Source: Escherichia ruysiae
Lineage (GTDB): Bacteria > Pseudomonadota > Gammaproteobacteria > Enterobacterales > Enterobacteriaceae
Length of the DNA stretch: 64,000 nucleotides
Direction: 5' to 3'
Assembly: GCF_031323975.1 (NCBI RefSeq)
Contig: NZ_JAVIWS010000001.1
Location: 1,984,001 to 2,048,000, forward strand
Positions 29,564-39,476 of the stretch are shown here, in pieces. A model generated the notes under the pieces. It did not search any database. It saw only the letters and a program-made list of their open reading frames with translations, and was not told the DNA's origin. Numbering within the stretch: position 1 is the first letter of the stretch; every line of letters starts with the position of its first letter. The translations under genes were made by a program, and so were the position numbers.

Positions 29564-30712
29564 ATGCCAGAAAATTACCCCCCTGCCACCACCGGTACAT
29601 GGACTGAAGAAGAGATCCGCCATCAGCCTCGCGCGTGGCTTCGTTCGCTCGCCAACATTGACGCGCTACGTTCCGCGCTCAATAACTTTCTTGAACCGTT
29701 ACTGCGCAAAGAGAACCTGCGGGTAATCCTGACCGGTGCCGGAACCTCGGCATTTATCGGTGACATCATCGCGCCGTGGCTCGCCAGCCATACCGGCAAA
29801 AACTTCAGCGCCGTACCGACCACCGATCTGGTTACCAATCCGATGGACTACCTGAATCCAGCGCATCCGCTGCTGCTGATCTCCTTCGGTCGATCCGGCA
29901 ATAGCCCGGAAAGCGTCGCCGCCGTGGAACTGGCAAATCAATTTGTACCGGAGTGCTATCACCTGCCGATCACCTGCAATGAAGCGGGCGATCTCTATCA
30001 AAACGCGCTCAACAGCGATAACGCGTTTGCCCTGCTGATGCCCGCAGAAACGCACGATCGCGGCTTTGCGATGACCAGCAGTATTACCACCATGATGGCC
30101 AGCTGCCTCGCGGTTTTCGCGCCTGAGACAATCAACAGCCAGACCTTCCGCGACGTGGCGGATCGTTGCCAGGCGATCCTGACCTCGCTCGGCGATTTCA
30201 GCGAAGGCGTGTTTGGTTACGCGCCGTGGAAACGGATCGTTTATCTCGGCAGCGGTGGCTTACAGGGCGCGGCACGTGAGTCGGCGCTGAAAGTGCTGGA
30301 ACTGACGGCGGGTAAACTGGCGGCTTTTTATGATTCCCCGACCGGATTCCGTCATGGCCCGAAATCGCTGGTCGATGATGAAACGCTGGTCGTGGTGTTT
30401 GTCTCCAGCCACCCCTACACCCGTCAGTATGATCTTGATCTGCTGGCAGAACTCCGCCGCGACAACCAGGCAATGCGCGTGATCGCCATCGCCGCTGAAA
30501 GCAACGACATTGTTGCCGCCGGCCCGCATATCATCCTGCCGCCATCCCGTCACTTTATCGACGTTGAGCAGGCATTTTGCTTCCTGATGTACGCCCAGAC
30601 GTTTGCACTGATGCAGTCGCTGCATATGGGCAATACGCCGGATTCCCCATCAGCCAGTGGCACCGTAAACCGCGTGGTGCAAGGCGTAATTATTCATCCG
30701 TGGCAGGAATAA
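29564..30712 (+). CDS. agaS: Galactosamine-6-phosphate deaminase/isomerase AgaS
   Basis: A 382-residue protein with two SIS sugar-isomerase domains (LTGAGTSAFIGD with LISFGRSGNSPES, then YLGSGGLQGAARESALK). Genetic work on E. coli indicates that AgaS, not AgaI, is the deaminase that turns galactosamine-6-phosphate into tagatose-6-phosphate. It is two residues shorter than K-12 near residue 6 (NYPPATTGTW). It heads the operon agaS-kbaY-agaBCD. Confidence 0.94.
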   Translation: MPENYPPATTGTWTEEEIRHQPRAWLRSLANIDALRSALNNFLEPLLRKENLRVILTGAGTSAFIGDIIAPWLASHTGKNFSAVPTTDLVTNPMDYLNPAHPLLLISFGRSGNSPESVAAVELANQFVPECYHLPITCNEAGDLYQNALNSDNAFALLMPAETHDRGFAMTSSITTMMASCLAVFAPETINSQTFRDVADRCQAILTSLGDFSEGVFGYAPWKRIVYLGSGGLQGAARESALKVLELTAGKLAAFYDSPTGFRHGPKSLVDDETLVVVFVSSHPYTRQYDLDLLAELRRDNQAMRVIAIAAESNDIVAAGPHIILPPSRHFIDVEQAFCFLMYAQTFALMQSLHMGNTPDSPSASGTVNRVVQGVIIHPWQE

Positions 30713-31585
<873 letters not shown>

Positions 31586-31751
31586 CCATTAAATTTATAC
31601 GATTTATTAATAAGTACTGCTCGACTAATATCGGGTAGTGCCTTAATGGCAAAGGAAATGAGTAAACCTTAATAAATACATCAGTACAATATCGCAACAA
31701 TAATATATTTAAAAAGATTATATTATTCAAATTTATGGTGAGGATTATACA

Positions 31752-32228
31752 ATGAGCAGTCCAAATATTCTCTTAACCCGTATCGATAACCGTCTGGTTC
31801 ATGGCCAGGTTGGCGTGACCTGGACATCCACCATCGGTGCGAATCTGCTGGTGGTCGTGGATGATGTTGTCGCTAACGATGATATCCAACAGAAACTGAT
31901 GGGTATTACTGCGGAAACCTACGGCTTTGGTATCCGTTTCTTTACTGTCGAAAAAACCATTAATGTCATCGGCAAAGCTGCACCACATCAGAAGATTTTT
32001 CTGATTTGCCGTACGCCGAAAACGGTACGTAAATTAGTAGAAGGTGGCATTGAGCTGAAAGATGTCAACGTCGGCAATATGCATTTCTCGGAAGGGAAAA
32101 AGCAAATAAGTAGTAAAGTTTATGTCGATGATCAGGATCTCACGGACTTACGCTTTATTAAACAACGCGGCGTGAATGTTTTTATTCAGGACGTCCCGGG
32201 CGATCAAAAAGAACAAATCCCTGACTAA
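31752..32228 (+). CDS. agaB: Galactosamine PTS enzyme IIB, AgaB
   Basis: A 158-residue mannose-family IIB with phosphorylation site H17 in DNRLVHGQVGVTW and the NVGNMHF motif shared with AgaV. With AgaC and AgaD it transports galactosamine, using AgaF as phosphate donor. It is preceded by an AT-rich gap with TGAGGATTATACA just before the ATG. Confidence 0.94.
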   Translation: MSSPNILLTRIDNRLVHGQVGVTWTSTIGANLLVVVDDVVANDDIQQKLMGITAETYGFGIRFFTVEKTINVIGKAAPHQKIFLICRTPKTVRKLVEGGIELKDVNVGNMHFSEGKKQISSKVYVDDQDLTDLRFIKQRGVNVFIQDVPGDQKEQIPD

Positions 32229-32266
32229 ATCTAACATCGCCTTAATACTGGTTTGAGGTAATAAAA

Positions 32267-33070
32267 ATGCATGAAATAACCCTACTTCAGGGATTATCCC
32301 TGGCGGCATTAGTTTTCGTTCTGGGGATTGATTTTTGGCTGGAAGCCTTATTTTTATTCCGCCCGATAATCGTTTGTACCCTTACAGGTGCTATTCTCGG
32401 TGATATTCAGACTGGCTTAATTACCGGTGGCTTGACAGAGCTGGCTTTCGCCGGATTAACCCCTGCCGGGGGTGTTCAGCCGCCCAACCCAATTATGGCG
32501 GGTCTGATGACCACCGTCATTGCGTGGTCTACGGGCGTCGATGCCAAAACGGCAATTGGTCTTGGCCTGCCGTTTAGTTTGTTAATGCAATACGTCATTC
32601 TGTTCTTCTATTCCGCTTTCTCATTATTTATGACCAAAGCCGATAAATGCGCGAAAGAGGCGGATACAGCAGCGTTTTCCCGACTTAACTGGACAACGAT
32701 GCTGATTGTTGCCTTTTCGTATGCGGTGATTGCTTTCCTCTGTACTTACCTGGCGCAGGGTGCGATGCAGGCGCTGGTAAAAGCAATGCCCGCCTGGTTG
32801 ACCCACGGCTTTGAAGTGGCTGGCGGCATTCTGCCTGCCGTTGGTTTTGGCCTGCTGCTGCGCGTGATGTTCAAAGCGCAATATATTCCTTACCTGATCG
32901 CCGGTTTCCTGTTTGTTTGCTACATCCAGGTCAGCAACCTGTTGCCGGTTGCCGTACTGGGCGCAGGCTTTGCGGTGTATGAGTTTTTCAATGCGAAATC
33001 CCGGCAGCAAGCGCAACCGCAGCCCGTTGCCAGTAAAAATGAAGAAGAGGACTACAGCAATGGGATCTGA
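32267..33070 (+). CDS. agaC: Galactosamine PTS enzyme IIC, AgaC
   Basis: A 267-residue IIC membrane protein, paralogue of AgaW, with the family segment TGAILGDIQTGLITGG and several helices. Its 3' end overlaps the agaD start by 11 bases, exactly as agaW overlaps agaE, so the two PTS operons share the same gene junction. Confidence 0.95.
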   Translation: MHEITLLQGLSLAALVFVLGIDFWLEALFLFRPIIVCTLTGAILGDIQTGLITGGLTELAFAGLTPAGGVQPPNPIMAGLMTTVIAWSTGVDAKTAIGLGLPFSLLMQYVILFFYSAFSLFMTKADKCAKEADTAAFSRLNWTTMLIVAFSYAVIAFLCTYLAQGAMQALVKAMPAWLTHGFEVAGGILPAVGFGLLLRVMFKAQYIPYLIAGFLFVCYIQVSNLLPVAVLGAGFAVYEFFNAKSRQQAQPQPVASKNEEEDYSNGI

Positions 33071-33851
33071 AATCAGTAAAAAAGATATCACCCGCCTGGG
33101 CTTTCGTTCGTCGCTGCTGCAAGCGAGCTTTAACTACGAAAGGATGCAGGCAGGCGGTTTTACCTGGGCAATGTTGCCGATCCTGAAAAAGATTTATAAG
33201 GACGACAAACCGGGCTTAAGCGCGGCAATGAAAGATAACCTCGAATTTATTAATACCCACCCAAATCTGGTCGGATTCCTGATGGGGTTATTAATTTCGA
33301 TGGAAGAGAAAGGGGAAAACCGCGACACCATTAAAGGTCTGAAAGTGGCGCTGTTTGGCCCAATCGCCGGGATTGGCGATGCGATTTTCTGGTTTACCTT
33401 GTTGCCGATTATGGCGGGGATTTGCTCATCATTCGCCAGCCAGGGAAACCTGTTGGGGCCGATTCTATTCTTCGCCGTTTACCTGCTTATCTTTTTCCTG
33501 CGCGTCGGCTGGACCCACGTCGGTTATTCGGTCGGCGTGAAGGCGATCGATAAAGTGCGAGAGAACTCGCAGATGATCGCCCGTTCGGCAACCATCCTCG
33601 GGATCACGGTAATCGGCGGACTGATCGCTTCGTATGTGCATATTAACGTGGTGACGTCGTTTGCTATCGACAGTAGCCACAGCGTCGCACTGCAACAGGA
33701 TTTCTTCGATAAAGTCTTCCCGAATATTTTACCGATGGCCTATACCCTGCTGATGTATTACTTCCTGCGGGTGAAAAAAGCGCATCCGGTGCTGTTAATC
33801 GGCGTGACGTTTGTGCTCTCAATTGTTTGTTCCGCATTCGGCATTTTGTAA
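33060..33851 (+). CDS. agaD: Galactosamine PTS enzyme IID, AgaD
   Basis: A 263-residue IID protein starting at ATG 33060 within the agaC tail. It carries SSLLQASFNYERMQAGGF and FGPIAGIGDAIFWFTLLPIM, matching AgaE. An upstream in-frame start at 32913 lies inside agaC and is rejected. In K-12 the next gene, agaI, begins at once after the stop; here a repeat element lies between. Confidence 0.95.
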   Translation: MGSEISKKDITRLGFRSSLLQASFNYERMQAGGFTWAMLPILKKIYKDDKPGLSAAMKDNLEFINTHPNLVGFLMGLLISMEEKGENRDTIKGLKVALFGPIAGIGDAIFWFTLLPIMAGICSSFASQGNLLGPILFFAVYLLIFFLRVGWTHVGYSVGVKAIDKVRENSQMIARSATILGITVIGGLIASYVHINVVTSFAIDSSHSVALQQDFFDKVFPNILPMAYTLLMYYFLRVKKAHPVLLIGVTFVLSIVCSAFGIL

Positions 33852-33857
33852 ATGGAA

Positions 33858-33884
33858 CGAGGCACTGCGTCTGACGCAGCCTCA
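33858..33884 (+). terminator. Hairpin after agaD
   Basis: GAGGC-A-CTGCGTC / GACGCAG-CCTC is a strong stem with almost no loop, nine bases after the agaD stop. No T tract follows, so it may block 3' exonucleases rather than terminate. Its left arm is part of the K-12-like agaI start sequence. Confidence 0.5.
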
Positions 33885-34034
33885 GATTGTTGACAAAGTG
33901 CGCTTTGTCCATGCCGGATGCGGCGTGAACGCCTTATCCGGCCTACAAAATCATGCAAATTCAATATATTGCAGAAACAATGTAGGACTGATAAGCGTAG
34001 CGCATCAGGCAATTTGGCGTTTGTCATCGGTCTC
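33879..34034. repeat. RIB/BIME-1-type element, copy 2 (intact), in the agaI 5' end
   Basis: Two complete REP arms (GCCGGATGCGGCGTGAACGC with CTTATCCGGC, and CTGATAAGCGTAGCGCATCAG) flank TTCAATATATTGCAGA, the usual IHF-binding core. It is the well-preserved partner of the element at 2083-2238. It separates ATGGAACGAGGCACTGCGTCT, which is how K-12 agaI begins as I recall, from the following codons GGT-GGT-GCC-TCT-CTA. Confidence 0.85.
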
Positions 34035-34079
34035 CGTATCACACCTGGTGGTGCCTCTCTACACAAGGAATTTCTCCTC

Positions 34080-34793
34080 ATGCAAACCTTACAGCAAGTT
34101 GAAAACTATACGGTGTTAAGTGAACGCGCCAGCGAATATTTATTGGACGTGATCCGTAGCAAACCAAATGCCGTGATTTGCCTGGCGACCGGAGCGACGC
34201 CATTACTGACGTATCATTATCTGGTAGAAAAAATCCACCAGCAGCACGTTGATGTCAGCCAACTGACCTTCGTGAAGCTCGACGAATGGGTGGATCTGCC
34301 ATTAACCGTGCCCGGCACCTGCGAAACTTTCCTTCAGCAGCATATCGTGCAGCCGCTGGGGTTACGTGAAGACCAGCTCATCAGCTTTCGCTCCGAAGAG
34401 ATAAACGAGACAGAGTGCGAGCGGGTAACGAATCTGATTGCGCGCAAAGGCGGTCTCGATTTGTGCGTTCTCGGACTAGGGAAAAACGGTCATCTTGGGC
34501 TGAACGAACCGGGAGAAAGCCTGCAACCGGCCTGCCATATCAGCCAACTTGACGCGAAAACCCAGCAACATGAGATGTTAAAAACCGCTGGTCGTCCCGT
34601 GACTCGCGGGATCACCTTAGGCTTGAAGGATATTCTCAATGCCCGCGAAGTTTTATTACTGGTGACTGGCGAAGGAAAGCAGGATGCGACAGAACGTTTT
34701 CTCACGGCTAAAGTCTCCACCACGATCCCGGCTTCGTTTTTATGGCTGCATAACTATTTCACATGCGTAATTGATGAGATGTGTCGCCGTTAA
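34080..34793 (+). CDS. agaI: AgaI, NagB-like sugar-phosphate isomerase homologue (5' end disrupted)
   Basis: A NagB/6-phosphogluconolactonase-fold protein (237 residues from ATG 34080, after AAGGAA). Motifs visible are ATGATPLLTYHYL, FVKLDEW and GLGKNGHLGLNEPG. K-12 AgaI has 251 residues and starts 14 codons earlier; here a RIB element divides that start from the rest, so this ATG is the likely start. The last residues (HNYFTCVIDEMCRR) also differ from K-12. Genetic data indicate AgaI is not needed for galactosamine use, so decay may be tolerated. Confidence 0.8.
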   Translation: MQTLQQVENYTVLSERASEYLLDVIRSKPNAVICLATGATPLLTYHYLVEKIHQQHVDVSQLTFVKLDEWVDLPLTVPGTCETFLQQHIVQPLGLREDQLISFRSEEINETECERVTNLIARKGGLDLCVLGLGKNGHLGLNEPGESLQPACHISQLDAKTQQHEMLKTAGRPVTRGITLGLKDILNAREVLLLVTGEGKQDATERFLTAKVSTTIPASFLWLHNYFTCVIDEMCRR

Positions 34794-34803
34794 CTCACCA
34801 AGT

Positions 34804-34842
34804 ACAGGCATCGCAGCTCTGTTCCTGCTGCAATGCCTGTAA
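34804..34842. terminator. Hairpin between convergent agaI and rsmI
   Basis: ACAGGCAT-C-GCAGC / GCTGC-A-ATGCCTGT, a long stem with one internal mismatch, fills the 49-base gap between the two stops. T tracts are weak on both sides. K-12 has the yraHIJK fimbrial genes at this position. Confidence 0.6.
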
Positions 34843-35706
34843 TCACTCCCCTTGCTGCTCCAGCGCATACTTATACAGCGCGTTTTTCTTCACGCCGTGA
34901 ATTTCTGCTGCCAGCGCCGCCGCTTTTTTCAGCGGCAGTTCTGCCTGTAGCAGCGCCAGCGTGCGCAGTGCATCGGCGGGTAAGTCTTCTTCCTGCGCTT
35001 TATGTCCTTCGACAATCAGCACCATTTCGCCTTTGCGACGGTTTTCATCTTCTTTGACCCACGCCAGCAGCTCGCCAACGGGCGCGCCGTGAATGGTTTC
35101 CCAGGTTTTGGTCAGTTCTCGCGCCAGCACCACGTAGCGGGACTCCCCCAGCACCGCGACGATATCTTCCAGGCTATCTAACAGACGGTGGGTCGATTCA
35201 TAAAAAATCAGCGTGCGCGGTTCCGCTTCAATCGCTTTTAGCGCATCACGGCGACCTTTCGATTTGGCGGGCAGAAAGCCTTCATAACAAAAGCGATCGG
35301 ATGGTAAACCAGCGGCGCTTAATGCAGTAATAGCAGCACACGGTCCCGGTAGCGGCACCACGCGAATCCCCGCTTCACGGCAGGTACGTACCAGATGGTA
35401 GCCAGGGTCGTTAATCAGCGGCGTTCCGGCATCAGAAACCAGCGCAATGTTTTGTCCCTCTTGCAGCTTCGCCAGCAGCGTTTCGGCTTTCTGTTGTTCG
35501 TTATGGTCGTGCAGGGCGAACAGTCGGGCGTTTATCCCAAAATGTTGCAGCAGCAAACCGGTATGACGCGTATCCTCGGCGGCAATCAGATCAACGGCCT
35601 GTAATACCTCCAGCGCACGCTGGGTGATATCCGCCAGATTGCCGATTGGCGTCGGTACAATGTAGAGCTGACCTTGAGAATTATCCGCCGATTGGTGTTG
35701 TTTCAT
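34843..35706 (-). CDS. rsmI: 16S rRNA C1402 2'-O-methyltransferase RsmI
   Basis: A 287-residue SAM-dependent tetrapyrrole-methylase-fold enzyme that makes the 2'-O part of m4Cm1402 in 16S rRNA. Visible motifs are [13 protein letters not shown] near the N-terminus, [20 protein letters not shown] and [16 protein letters not shown]. It is divergent from lpoA, with 64 bases between the start codons. Confidence 0.95.
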
Positions 35707-35770
35707 TGTGTCGTCCGTATTGCCGATTTAATATTGAGAATTGCGTAAAAAAAATATCACTGGATACATT

Positions 35771-37807
35771 ATGGTACCCTCAACATTTTCTCGTTTGAAA
35801 GCCGCGCGTTGTCTGCCTGTTGTTCTGGCAGCCCTGATTTTCGCCGGTTGTGGCACCCATACACCCGATCAGTCCACTGCCTATATGCAGGGCACGGCGC
35901 AGGCCGATTCTGCCTTTTATCTTCAGCAGATGCAGCAAAGCTCTGATGATACCAGGATCAACTGGCAATTACTCGCCATTCGTGCACTGGTGAAAGAAGG
36001 TAAAACCGGGCAGGCGGTTGAACTGTTTAACCAGCTGCCGCAAGAACTGAACGATATCCAGCGTCGCGAAAAATCTCTGCTGGCGGTAGAGATTAAGCTG
36101 ACACAAAAAGATTTTGCTGGCGCGCAGACCTTGCTGGCTAAAATTACTCCGGCAGATTTAGAGCAGAACCAGCAGGCGCGTTACTGGCAGGCAAAAATCG
36201 ATGCCAGTCAGGGACGTCCTTCCATTGATTTATTGCGCGCATTAATTGCTCAGGAACCGTTACTCGGTGCGCAAGAAAAACAGCAGAATATCGATGCCAC
36301 CTGGCAGGCGCTCTCTTCCATGACCCAGCAGCAGGCAAATACGCTGGTGATCAACGCCGACGAAAACATCCTACAAGGCTGGCTGGATCTGCAACGCATC
36401 TGGTTTGATAACCGCAATGACCCCGACATGATGAAAGCCGGGATCGCCGACTGGCAGAAACGTTACCCGAACAATCCGGGCGCGAAAATGCTGCCAACGC
36501 AGTTGGTAAATGTAAAAGCGTTTAAACCTGCGTCAACCAACAAAATCGCCCTGCTGTTGCCGTTGAATGGTCAGGCCGCAGTGTTTGGCCGCACTATTCA
36601 GCAAGGCTTTGAAGCGGCGAAAAATATCGGCACTCAGCCAGTAGCGGCTCAGGTAGCAGCCGCGCCTGCCGCTAACGTAGCAGAACAACCCCAGCCGCAA
36701 ACCGTAGACGGCGTTGCCAGCCCGGCACAAGCGTCTGTTAGCGATCTGACAGGTGAAGAAACCGCCGCACAGCCGGTGCCTGTAAGCGCCCCTCCGGCAA
36801 GCACCGCAGCGGTAAGCTCTCCGGCGAATCCATCCGCAGAACTGAAAATCTACGATACCTCATCACAACCACTTAGCCAGATCCTCAACCAGGTTCAGCA
36901 GGATGGCGCGAGTATTGTAGTCGGTCCACTGCTAAAAAATAACGTTGAGGAGTTGCTCAAGAGCAACACCCCGCTGAACGTGCTGGCACTCAATCAGCCG
37001 GAAAATATCGAAAACCGCGCCAATATCTGTTACTTCGCGCTATCGCCAGAAGATGAAGCGCGCGATGCAGCGCGTCATATTCGTGATCAGGGTAAACAAG
37101 CACCGCTGGTACTGATCCCACGCAGTTCATTGGGCGATCGCGTAGCCAATGCGTTTGCGCAAGAGTGGCAGAAACTCGGCGGCGGCACCGTTTTGCAACA
37201 AAAATTTGGTTCCACCAGCGAATTACACGCGGGTGTTAACGGCCGTTCAGGTATCGCTTTAACAGGTAGCCCGATTACACCCAGAGCGACAACCGACTCC
37301 GGCATGACGACCAACAATCCAACCCTGCAAACCACGCCGACCGGAGACCAGTTCATCGATAATGGCGGTCGTGTCGATGCGGTGTACATTGTGGCAACGC
37401 CAGCCGAAATCGCCTTCATCAAACCGATGATCGCCATGCGTAACGGCAGTCACAGCGGTGCAACGTTGTACGCCAGCTCCCGCAGCGCAGGAGGCTCTGC
37501 TGGCCCGGATTTCCGACTGGAGATGGAAGGCTTGCAGTACAGCGAAATCCCGATGCTGGCAGGCGGTAATCTGCCGTTAATGCAGCAGGCGCTCAGTGCG
37601 GTAAATAATGATTATTCGTTGGCGCGCATGTATGCGATGGGCGTCGATGCCTGGTCACTGGCGAATCATTTCTCGCAAATGCGCCAGGTTCAGGGTTTTG
37701 AAATCAACGGTAATACCGGAAGTCTGACGGCTAACCCGGATTGCGTGATTAACAGGAAGTTATCATGGCTACAGTACCAACAAGGTCAGGTAGTCCCCGC
37801 CAGTTAA
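35771..37807 (+). CDS. lpoA: Outer-membrane lipoprotein LpoA, activator of PBP1A
   Basis: A 678-residue outer-membrane lipoprotein that stimulates the peptidoglycan synthase PBP1A. The start at [14 protein letters not shown] gives a lipoprotein signal with lipobox LIFAGC (C27); an in-frame upstream start at 35741 would spoil this. A TPR-like N-terminal domain reaches to about residue 255, then a periplasmic-binding-protein-fold domain begins ([16 protein letters not shown]), containing a long alanine/proline-rich insert (about residues 300-360). It overlaps yraN by 43 bases. Confidence 0.95.
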   Translation: MVPSTFSRLKAARCLPVVLAALIFAGCGTHTPDQSTAYMQGTAQADSAFYLQQMQQSSDDTRINWQLLAIRALVKEGKTGQAVELFNQLPQELNDIQRREKSLLAVEIKLTQKDFAGAQTLLAKITPADLEQNQQARYWQAKIDASQGRPSIDLLRALIAQEPLLGAQEKQQNIDATWQALSSMTQQQANTLVINADENILQGWLDLQRIWFDNRNDPDMMKAGIADWQKRYPNNPGAKMLPTQLVNVKAFKPASTNKIALLLPLNGQAAVFGRTIQQGFEAAKNIGTQPVAAQVAAAPAANVAEQPQPQTVDGVASPAQASVSDLTGEETAAQPVPVSAPPASTAAVSSPANPSAELKIYDTSSQPLSQILNQVQQDGASIVVGPLLKNNVEELLKSNTPLNVLALNQPENIENRANICYFALSPEDEARDAARHIRDQGKQAPLVLIPRSSLGDRVANAFAQEWQKLGGGTVLQQKFGSTSELHAGVNGRSGIALTGSPITPRATTDSGMTTNNPTLQTTPTGDQFIDNGGRVDAVYIVATPAEIAFIKPMIAMRNGSHSGATLYASSRSAGGSAGPDFRLEMEGLQYSEIPMLAGGNLPLMQQALSAVNNDYSLARMYAMGVDAWSLANHFSQMRQVQGFEINGNTGSLTANPDCVINRKLSWLQYQQGQVVPAS

Positions 37808-38160
37808 CCACTAAACAGACCGGCGATGCGTGGGAAGCACAAGCGCGTCGCTGGCTGGAAGGCAAAGGACTGCGCTTCGTCGCCGCTAACGTGAACGAGC
37901 GTGGCGGCGAGATTGATCTGATAATGCATGAAGGCCAGACCACCGTTTTTGTCGAGGTGCGTTACCGCCGTTCTGCACTTTATGGCGGCGCGGCAGCCAG
38001 TGTGACCCGCAGCAAACAACACAAATTATTACAGACTGCCCGCTTGTGGCTCGCGCGTCATAATGGGAGTTTTGATACTGTGGATTGCCGGTTCGATGTG
38101 GTAGCCTTCACCGGGAATGAGGTTGAGTGGATTAAGGACGCCTTTAATGACCACTCATAA
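37765..38160 (+). CDS. yraN: YraN, UPF0102 nuclease-like protein
   Basis: A 131-residue UPF0102 protein with a predicted PD-(D/E)XK nuclease fold: [22 protein letters not shown] near residues 48-70 supplies the E, D and E-x-R positions (arginine in the usual lysine place). No substrate is established. Its ATG lies 43 bases inside the lpoA 3' end, a conserved overlap, and diaA follows 19 bases after the stop. Confidence 0.9.
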   Translation: MATVPTRSGSPRQLTTKQTGDAWEAQARRWLEGKGLRFVAANVNERGGEIDLIMHEGQTTVFVEVRYRRSALYGGAAASVTRSKQHKLLQTARLWLARHNGSFDTVDCRFDVVAFTGNEVEWIKDAFNDHS

Positions 38161-38179
38161 TTAAGGTTTAAGGATTAGC

Positions 38180-38770
38180 GTGCAAGAAAGAATCAAAGCT
38201 TGCTTCACTGAAAGCATTCAAACTCAAATTGCAGCGGCAGAGGCGCTTCCGGATGCCATCTCCCGTGCAGCCATGACGCTGGTTCAGTCTCTGCTCAATG
38301 GCAACAAAATCCTCTGTTGTGGTAATGGAACTTCCGCTGCCAATGCACAGCATTTTGCTGCCAGCATGATCAACCGTTTCGAAACGGAACGACCCAGCCT
38401 ACCTGCCATTGCACTAAATACTGATAATGTTGTCTTAACGGCGATTGCCAACGATCGCTTACATGATGAAGTGTATGCAAAACAGGTGCGGGCGCTGGGA
38501 CATGCGGGAGATGTGTTATTAGCCATTTCTACCCGTGGCAACAGCCGCGATATCGTAAAAGCAGTTGAAGCCGCCGTGACACGTGATATGACCATTGTGG
38601 CATTGACCGGCTATGACGGCGGCGAACTTGCCGGTTTGTTAGGGCCACAGGACGTGGAGATCCGCATTCCTTCGCATCGTAGTGCTCGCATTCAGGAAAT
38701 GCATATGCTGACGGTAAATTGCCTGTGCGATCTGATCGATAACACGCTTTTCCCTCACCAGGATGATTAA
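38180..38770 (+). CDS. diaA: DnaA initiator-associating protein DiaA
   Basis: A 196-residue SIS-domain protein that binds DnaA as a tetramer and promotes its assembly at oriC. It begins at GTG 38180. Visible features are [18 protein letters not shown] and the second half [15 protein letters not shown]. It lies between yraN and dolP in an apparent four-gene run from lpoA. Confidence 0.95.
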
Positions 38771-38779
38771 GGAGAATAC

Positions 38780-39355
38780 ATGAAGGCATTATCGCCAATC
38801 GCAGTCCTTATTTCCGCGCTGCTGTTGCAAGGTTGTGTTGCCGCTGCCGTAGTAGGTACTGCCGCTGTGGGTACTAAAGCGGCGACCGATCCCCGCAGTG
38901 TCGGCACCCAGGTGGACGATGGTACTCTGGAAGTGCGCGTGAACAGCGCATTGTCAAAAGACGAACAGATTAAGAAAGAAGCACGCATTAATGTAACGGC
39001 CTATCAGGGCAAAGTGCTGCTGGTTGGGCAGTCTCCAAATGCTGAACTTTCGGCTCGCGCCAAACAGATTGCTATGGGCGTAGACGGTGCCAACGAAGTG
39101 TATAACGAGATTCGTCAGGGGCAGCCGATTGGTCTGGGCGAAGCGTCTAACGATACGTGGATCACCACCAAAGTGCGTTCGCAACTGTTAACCAGCGACC
39201 TGGTGAAATCGTCTAACGTGAAAGTGACCACCGAAAACGGCGAAGTGTTCCTGATGGGGCTGGTGACTGAACGTGAAGCGAAAGCGGCGGCAGATATTGC
39301 CAGCCGGGTAAGCGGCGTGAAGCGGGTGACCACGGCGTTTACGTTTATTAAATAA
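38780..39355 (+). CDS. dolP: Outer-membrane lipoprotein DolP (YraP), two BON domains
   Basis: A 191-residue lipoprotein with lipobox LLLQGC (C19) and two BON domains (about residues 46-115 and 125-190). DolP localises to the division site, binds anionic phospholipid and supports outer-membrane integrity and BAM function; it belongs to the sigma-E regulon. It lies nine bases after diaA. Confidence 0.95.
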   Translation: MKALSPIAVLISALLLQGCVAAAVVGTAAVGTKAATDPRSVGTQVDDGTLEVRVNSALSKDEQIKKEARINVTAYQGKVLLVGQSPNAELSARAKQIAMGVDGANEVYNEIRQGQPIGLGEASNDTWITTKVRSQLLTSDLVKSSNVKVTTENGEVFLMGLVTEREAKAAADIASRVSGVKRVTTAFTFIK

Positions 39356-39404
39356 GCCATTGATCGGTCGTTGAAGTAAATATTCACACCTTAGCCGACC
39401 TGTT

Positions 39405-39441
39405 CCCCTCACCCTAACCCTCTCCCCAAAGGGGAGAGGGG
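39405..39441. repeat. GC-rich inverted repeat (box C-type), copy 1
   Basis: CCCTCTCCCC-AAA-GGGGAGAGGG, a perfect 10-base stem with a three-base loop, preceded by CCCCTCACCCTAA. The same sequence occurs inverted at 46857-46891. It belongs to a repeated E. coli extragenic family which I think is box C; the family name is uncertain. It can also end transcripts of convergent dolP and yraQ. Confidence 0.65.
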
Positions 39442-39476
39442 ACCGTCCAGTGCTGTATTCAGGAGCATCCAACATC

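Noticed and set aside
32913..33059. A longer agaD starting inside agaC
   Set aside because: The ATG at 33060 gives the family length and matches the AgaE layout; upstream codons belong to agaC in another frame.
33918..34079. A longer agaI starting at ATG 33918
   Set aside because: The added 54 residues are a translation of the RIB repeat and no ribosome site precedes that ATG.
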